In this document: piece by piece, positions 5,915 to 9,057 of the stretch
Numbering within the stretch: the first letter of the stretch is position 1
How the letters are laid out: the number at the start of each line of letters is the position of its first letter
Assembly (NCBI GenBank): GCA_945868555.1
Contig: CAMBMC010000083.1
Span: 1-9,057 of the forward strand
Source of the DNA: Chitinophaga pinensis
Lineage (GTDB): Bacteria > Bacteroidota > Bacteroidia > Flavobacteriales_D > Crocinitomicaceae
DNA: 9,057 nucleotides
Reading direction: 5' to 3'
Made by a program: the position numbers and the translations under genes
Notes under the pieces: model-generated
What the model saw: the letters and a program-made list of their open reading frames with translations, nothing else
What the model was told of the DNA's origin: nothing
The model's database searches: none

Positions 5915-8900
5915 ATGAAAAGAATCCTCTTATTTGCTATTTACACAAGCATGTTCGTGTTTGTTTCAACGGCACAAAAGAAAAGCTCGAAAAGCTCGAC
6001 AAGCACGTCAACACCGCTTTTCGATGCCTCCACAGTTGGAGCAATCAGTTTTAGAATGGTTGGGCCTGCCCTAACCTCTGGTCGTGTTATTGACTTTGCT
6101 GTGCATCCAACGAATAAAGATAAATGGTATGTTGCTGCAGCCTGCGGCGGAGTTTGGTTAACCACCAATCATGGAACTTCATTCTCTCCCATCTTCGACA
6201 ATCAAGGATCATTTTCAATTGCCTGTGTTGAATTGGCACCCTCCAATCCAAATACGGTCTGGGTTGGAACTGGAGAAAACAACAACCAACGTTCTGTATC
6301 TTACGGGGATGGTGTATACCGCTCTCTCGACGGAGGGAAATCATTCACCAACATGGGATTGAAGACATCGGAACACATTGGAAATATCATTATTCACCCA
6401 ACAGACGAAAATACTGTGTGGGTTGCTGCATATGGTCCAGTGTGGAGCGCTGGTGGTGAGCGTGGAGTTTACAAAACAACAGATGGCGGTAAAACATGGG
6501 AGCGCACCTTGTTTATCTCCGAAAATACTGGAGTATCCGAAATTGCCATTGACCCGACAAATCCGAATATACTTTATGCCGCAGCGCACCAACGGCGTCG
6601 TCAAGAATGGACTTACATTGGAGGTGGTCCAGAGTCCACACTTTATAAATCAACGGATGGTGGAAAAACGTGGCGAGAAATTGCTTCAGGTCTGCCGAAA
6701 GGCGATATGGGAAGAATTGGCATCGCTGTTTCTCCAGCAGACGAGAATTATGTGTACGCCATCGTTGAAGGTCGTGGAGACAAGGGTGGATTCTTTCGTT
6801 CAGCAAATAAAGGCGAAAGCTGGAGCAAGATGTCAGGGTTCAACACCAGCGGAAACTACTACCAAGAAATCATTTGTGATCCGTTGAACAAAAACAAAGT
6901 GTTTGCGATGGACACCTACATGCACCACACTGAGGACGGAGGTAAAACATTCAAAATGACAGGTGAACATCAAAAGCATGTTGACAATCACGCCTTATGG
7001 ATCGACCCGAGCAATACCGAACATTGGATCGCAGGATGTGATGGTGGTGTATATGAAACCTACAATTCAGCCCAACAATGGCGCTATTACGACAATCTAC
7101 CGATCATTCAATTCTATAAGGTCGCGACGGATAATGCTTACCCCTTCTACAACATCTATGGTGGAACACAAGACAACAACTCGATGGGCGGACCATCAGC
7201 AACGAAGAATCTTACAGGAATTTTAAATTTTGATTGGTTCATCACCAATGGAGGTGATGGCTTTGAGTCAGCTTGTGACCCTACAGACCCGAACATTGCC
7301 TACGCTCAAGCGCAATACGGATGGCTCGTTCGTCACGACAAAGCATCTGGCGAAAAAAACATGATTCAGCCAATGCCTGGTAAAGGCGAAGCGGCTTATC
7401 GTTGGAATTGGGATGCTCCTTTGCTGATCTCACCGCATGACAATAAAACACTCTACTTCGCAGCAAACAAGGTATTTAAAAGCACAAGCCGCGGTGACGA
7501 TTGGCAAGTCATTTCTCCGGATCTATCCCAACAAATCGACCGCAACAAAATCCCTGTAATGGGTCAAGTTTGGTCTATTGATGCCGTAATGAAGAATGCG
7601 TCCACAACCATCTATGGCAACATCGTCGCCTTGGATGAATCACCGAAGAAAAAAGGACTCTTGTATTCAGGTACAGATGATGGTCTCATTCAAGTATCTG
7701 AGAACGATGGACAAACGTGGTCCAAGTCAGCAACATTTACTGGAATTCCATCGAACACGCGCGTAAATATGCTCACGGCATCACTGCACGATGAAAATAC
7801 CGTGTTTGCCGTATTCAACAACCACCGTTCGGGAGATTTTAAACCTTATATTTTAAAGAGTACGGATAAAGGAAAAACATGGACATCCATCAGTAGCAAC
7901 TTGCCAGAACGAGGTTCCGTATTTTGCATCAAGCAAGATTTTGTTGATCCGAACCTGCTTTTTGTCGGGACAGAGTTTGGAGCCTATTTCTCAAATGATG
8001 GAGGGCTCAACTGGACAAAACTTGCTGGTTTGCCAACGATTGCAGTCTATGATCTTGACATCCAAAAACGTGAGAATGACTTGGTTGCCGCAACCTTTGG
8101 ACGTGGATTTTGGGTCTTGGACAATTACTCCCCACTGCGCACATTGAATAAAGAAACATTAGAAAAGAAGGCGCACATTTTCCCGGTGAAAGATGCCTTG
8201 CTTTACATTCCAGCTGACCCACTAGGATTGGAAGGGACTGGATTCCAAGGTGCTAACCTTTGGGCCGCGAAAAATCCAGAGTTTGGAGCAACATTTACAT
8301 TATTCATCAAAGACGAATATCCAACACTGAAAGGAACGCGTCAAGAAAAAGAGAAAGCGCTAGAAGGAGAAAAGAAAGCTGTGTCTTATCCAACAATTGA
8401 TGAACTTCGCAAGGAGCAACAAGAAGTAGATGCACAGCTTGTCTGGATCATTCGAAATGACCAAGGCGTTGAGGTTCGTCGCATGTTCTCAAGTCCGTCA
8501 AAAGGCATTTCACGCATGAACTGGAATCTACGCTACGAATACACGGGCGCTGTAAATCCTTCGGGTGATAAAAATAAGAACAACGGATTCTTGGTTCCAG
8601 CAGGAACCTATTCCGTTGAAATCTCCTTGGTGAAAGATGGCCTTGTAACTGCCCTTGCCGAGAAAACAAGCTTTGTTGTTAAAGCACTGAACAATCAAAC
8701 ATTGATTGCCAAGGATCCAGTTGAGTTGAACACATTCCGCACAGAAGTGGCCGACTTGAGCCGCCGATTGAGCGGAACAGCAGCACAGATGGGTGAGTCG
8801 AAAGAACTCCTCGATCAAATTGAACACCTGCTCCTCACCTACCCAGGTAGTGACATGAAATTGTTGGCTGAAACACGTGCATTGCGTCTCATCTATGACG

Positions 8901-9057
8901 AATGTGCGATCCTTCTATGGGGGGATGGACTTAAAACATCGAAAGAGTTTGAAACTTTGCCCGGAATCAACGGAAGATTGGGAATTGTCGAATACTCATT
9001 GTATGACAATACCGGTGGAGTGACAAATGCACAACGCAGCAACAAAGCCATCGCAGA
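5915..9057 (+). CDS. Secreted Asp-box / VPS10 (sortilin-like) beta-propeller protein, 3' end beyond window
   Basis: The frame is open from ATG 5915 to the window edge: 1047 codons plus 2 bases, no stop. Residues 1-20 are a signal peptide (cleavage probably VSTA|Q), followed by a Lys/Ser/Thr-rich linker (22-33). About 45-740 is a large beta-propeller with some ten Asp-box (BNR) motifs of the S-x-D-x-G-x-T-W type: 83-90 (degenerate), 137-144, 188-195, 246-253, 296-303, 339-346, 523-530, 595-602, 649-656 and 693-700. Family landmarks are Y-G-G-T-Q-D-N-N (415-422), W-N-W-D-A-P (497-502) and F-G-R-G-F-W-V-L-D (728-736). The section 780-925 resembles an FlgD-like Ig domain (V-P-A-G-T-Y-S-V, 894-901), with a charged inserted helix at about 806-840; 935-1005 is helical. 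Such proteins are often annotated as glycosyl hydrolase or sortilin-like, but Asp-boxes are structural and no catalytic set is evident. It is exported; substrate or partner unknown. Whether a type IX sorting domain exists cannot be seen. Confidence 0.93.
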   Translation, partial: MKRILLFAIYTSMFVFVSTAQKKSSKSSTSTSTPLFDASTVGAISFRMVGPALTSGRVIDFAVHPTNKDKWYVAAACGGVWLTTNHGTSFSPIFDNQGSFSIACVELAPSNPNTVWVGTGENNNQRSVSYGDGVYRSLDGGKSFTNMGLKTSEHIGNIIIHPTDENTVWVAAYGPVWSAGGERGVYKTTDGGKTWERTLFISENTGVSEIAIDPTNPNILYAAAHQRRRQEWTYIGGGPESTLYKSTDGGKTWREIASGLPKGDMGRIGIAVSPADENYVYAIVEGRGDKGGFFRSANKGESWSKMSGFNTSGNYYQEIICDPLNKNKVFAMDTYMHHTEDGGKTFKMTGEHQKHVDNHALWIDPSNTEHWIAGCDGGVYETYNSAQQWRYYDNLPIIQFYKVATDNAYPFYNIYGGTQDNNSMGGPSATKNLTGILNFDWFITNGGDGFESACDPTDPNIAYAQAQYGWLVRHDKASGEKNMIQPMPGKGEAAYRWNWDAPLLISPHDNKTLYFAANKVFKSTSRGDDWQVISPDLSQQIDRNKIPVMGQVWSIDAVMKNASTTIYGNIVALDESPKKKGLLYSGTDDGLIQVSENDGQTWSKSATFTGIPSNTRVNMLTASLHDENTVFAVFNNHRSGDFKPYILKSTDKGKTWTSISSNLPERGSVFCIKQDFVDPNLLFVGTEFGAYFSNDGGLNWTKLAGLPTIAVYDLDIQKRENDLVAATFGRGFWVLDNYSPLRTLNKETLEKKAHIFPVKDALLYIPADPLGLEGTGFQGANLWAAKNPEFGATFTLFIKDEYPTLKGTRQEKEKALEGEKKAVSYPTIDELRKEQQEVDAQLVWIIRNDQGVEVRRMFSSPSKGISRMNWNLRYEYTGAVNPSGDKNKNNGFLVPAGTYSVEISLVKDGLVTALAEKTSFVVKALNNQTLIAKDPVELNTFRTEVADLSRRLSGTAAQMGESKELLDQIEHLLLTYPGSDMKLLAETRALRLIYDECAILLWGDGLKTSKEFETLPGINGRLGIVEYSLYDNTGGVTNAQRSNKAIA
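5981..6007 (+). repeat. 9-nt in-frame tandem repeat coding the KSS linker
   Basis: AAAAGCTCG occurs twice in tandem (5981-5989, 5990-5998) and once in degenerate form as ACAAGCACG (5999-6007). The unit is in frame and codes Lys-Ser-Ser, Lys-Ser-Ser, Thr-Ser-Thr, directly after the signal peptide of the propeller protein. It is a possible site of length variation by slippage. Confidence 0.7.

Noticed and set aside
6378..6887. 169-codon plus-strand ORF inside the propeller gene
   Set aside because: It is a shifted frame of the Asp-box region; the other frame carries the signal peptide, the repeats and the family motifs.

Overview
The window looks like chromosomal DNA of a member of the Bacteroidota, most likely Flavobacteriales and perhaps near the Fluviicola/Crocinitomicaceae group (the rank is inference). 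The reasons are the moderate GC content, weak or absent Shine-Dalgarno sequences, promoter-like boxes of the Bacteroidota TAnnTTTG type, rplS standing alone with its own terminator, and a protein of TPR-PD40-CRD-OmpA architecture typical of this phylum. I see no tRNA, rRNA, CRISPR array, insertion sequence or phage gene. Apart from short intergenic spaces the whole window is coding, and no stretch over 300 bases lacks a gene.

Left part (1-2132), all on the minus strand: panB (pantothenate/CoA synthesis), then 5 nt later an RluA-family pseudouridine synthase, then after an 87-nt gap with a possible internal promoter a small single-domain rhodanese, then 33 nt later the start of a nitroreductase-family protein that runs off the left edge. 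The order of transcription is panB to nitroreductase.

Middle (2133-3833), plus strand: a divergent promoter region, rplS (ribosomal protein L19) with a clear intrinsic terminator, then a membrane-anchored GH25 muramidase whose ATG lies just behind the terminator. A small uncharacterised ORF follows one nucleotide after the muramidase stop and runs convergently 104 bp into the next gene.

Right part (3730-9057): a 680-aa minus-strand envelope protein with signal peptide, TPR region, PD40 propeller, carboxypeptidase-regulatory-like domain and OmpA peptidoglycan-binding domain, the same domain order as the type IX secretion component PorE. Diverging from it across 142 bp is a very large secreted Asp-box/VPS10 (sortilin-like) propeller protein, with 1047 codons visible and the 3' end outside the window.

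The right half has a cell-envelope flavour (muramidase, peptidoglycan-binding OmpA protein, secreted propeller), while the left half is housekeeping metabolism and RNA modification. The points most worth a second look are the PorE-like architecture without a lipobox, the coupled small ORF, and a promoter-like element shared almost exactly (TTGAAA, 8 nt, TTAATWTTGCACC) by rplS and the propeller gene.
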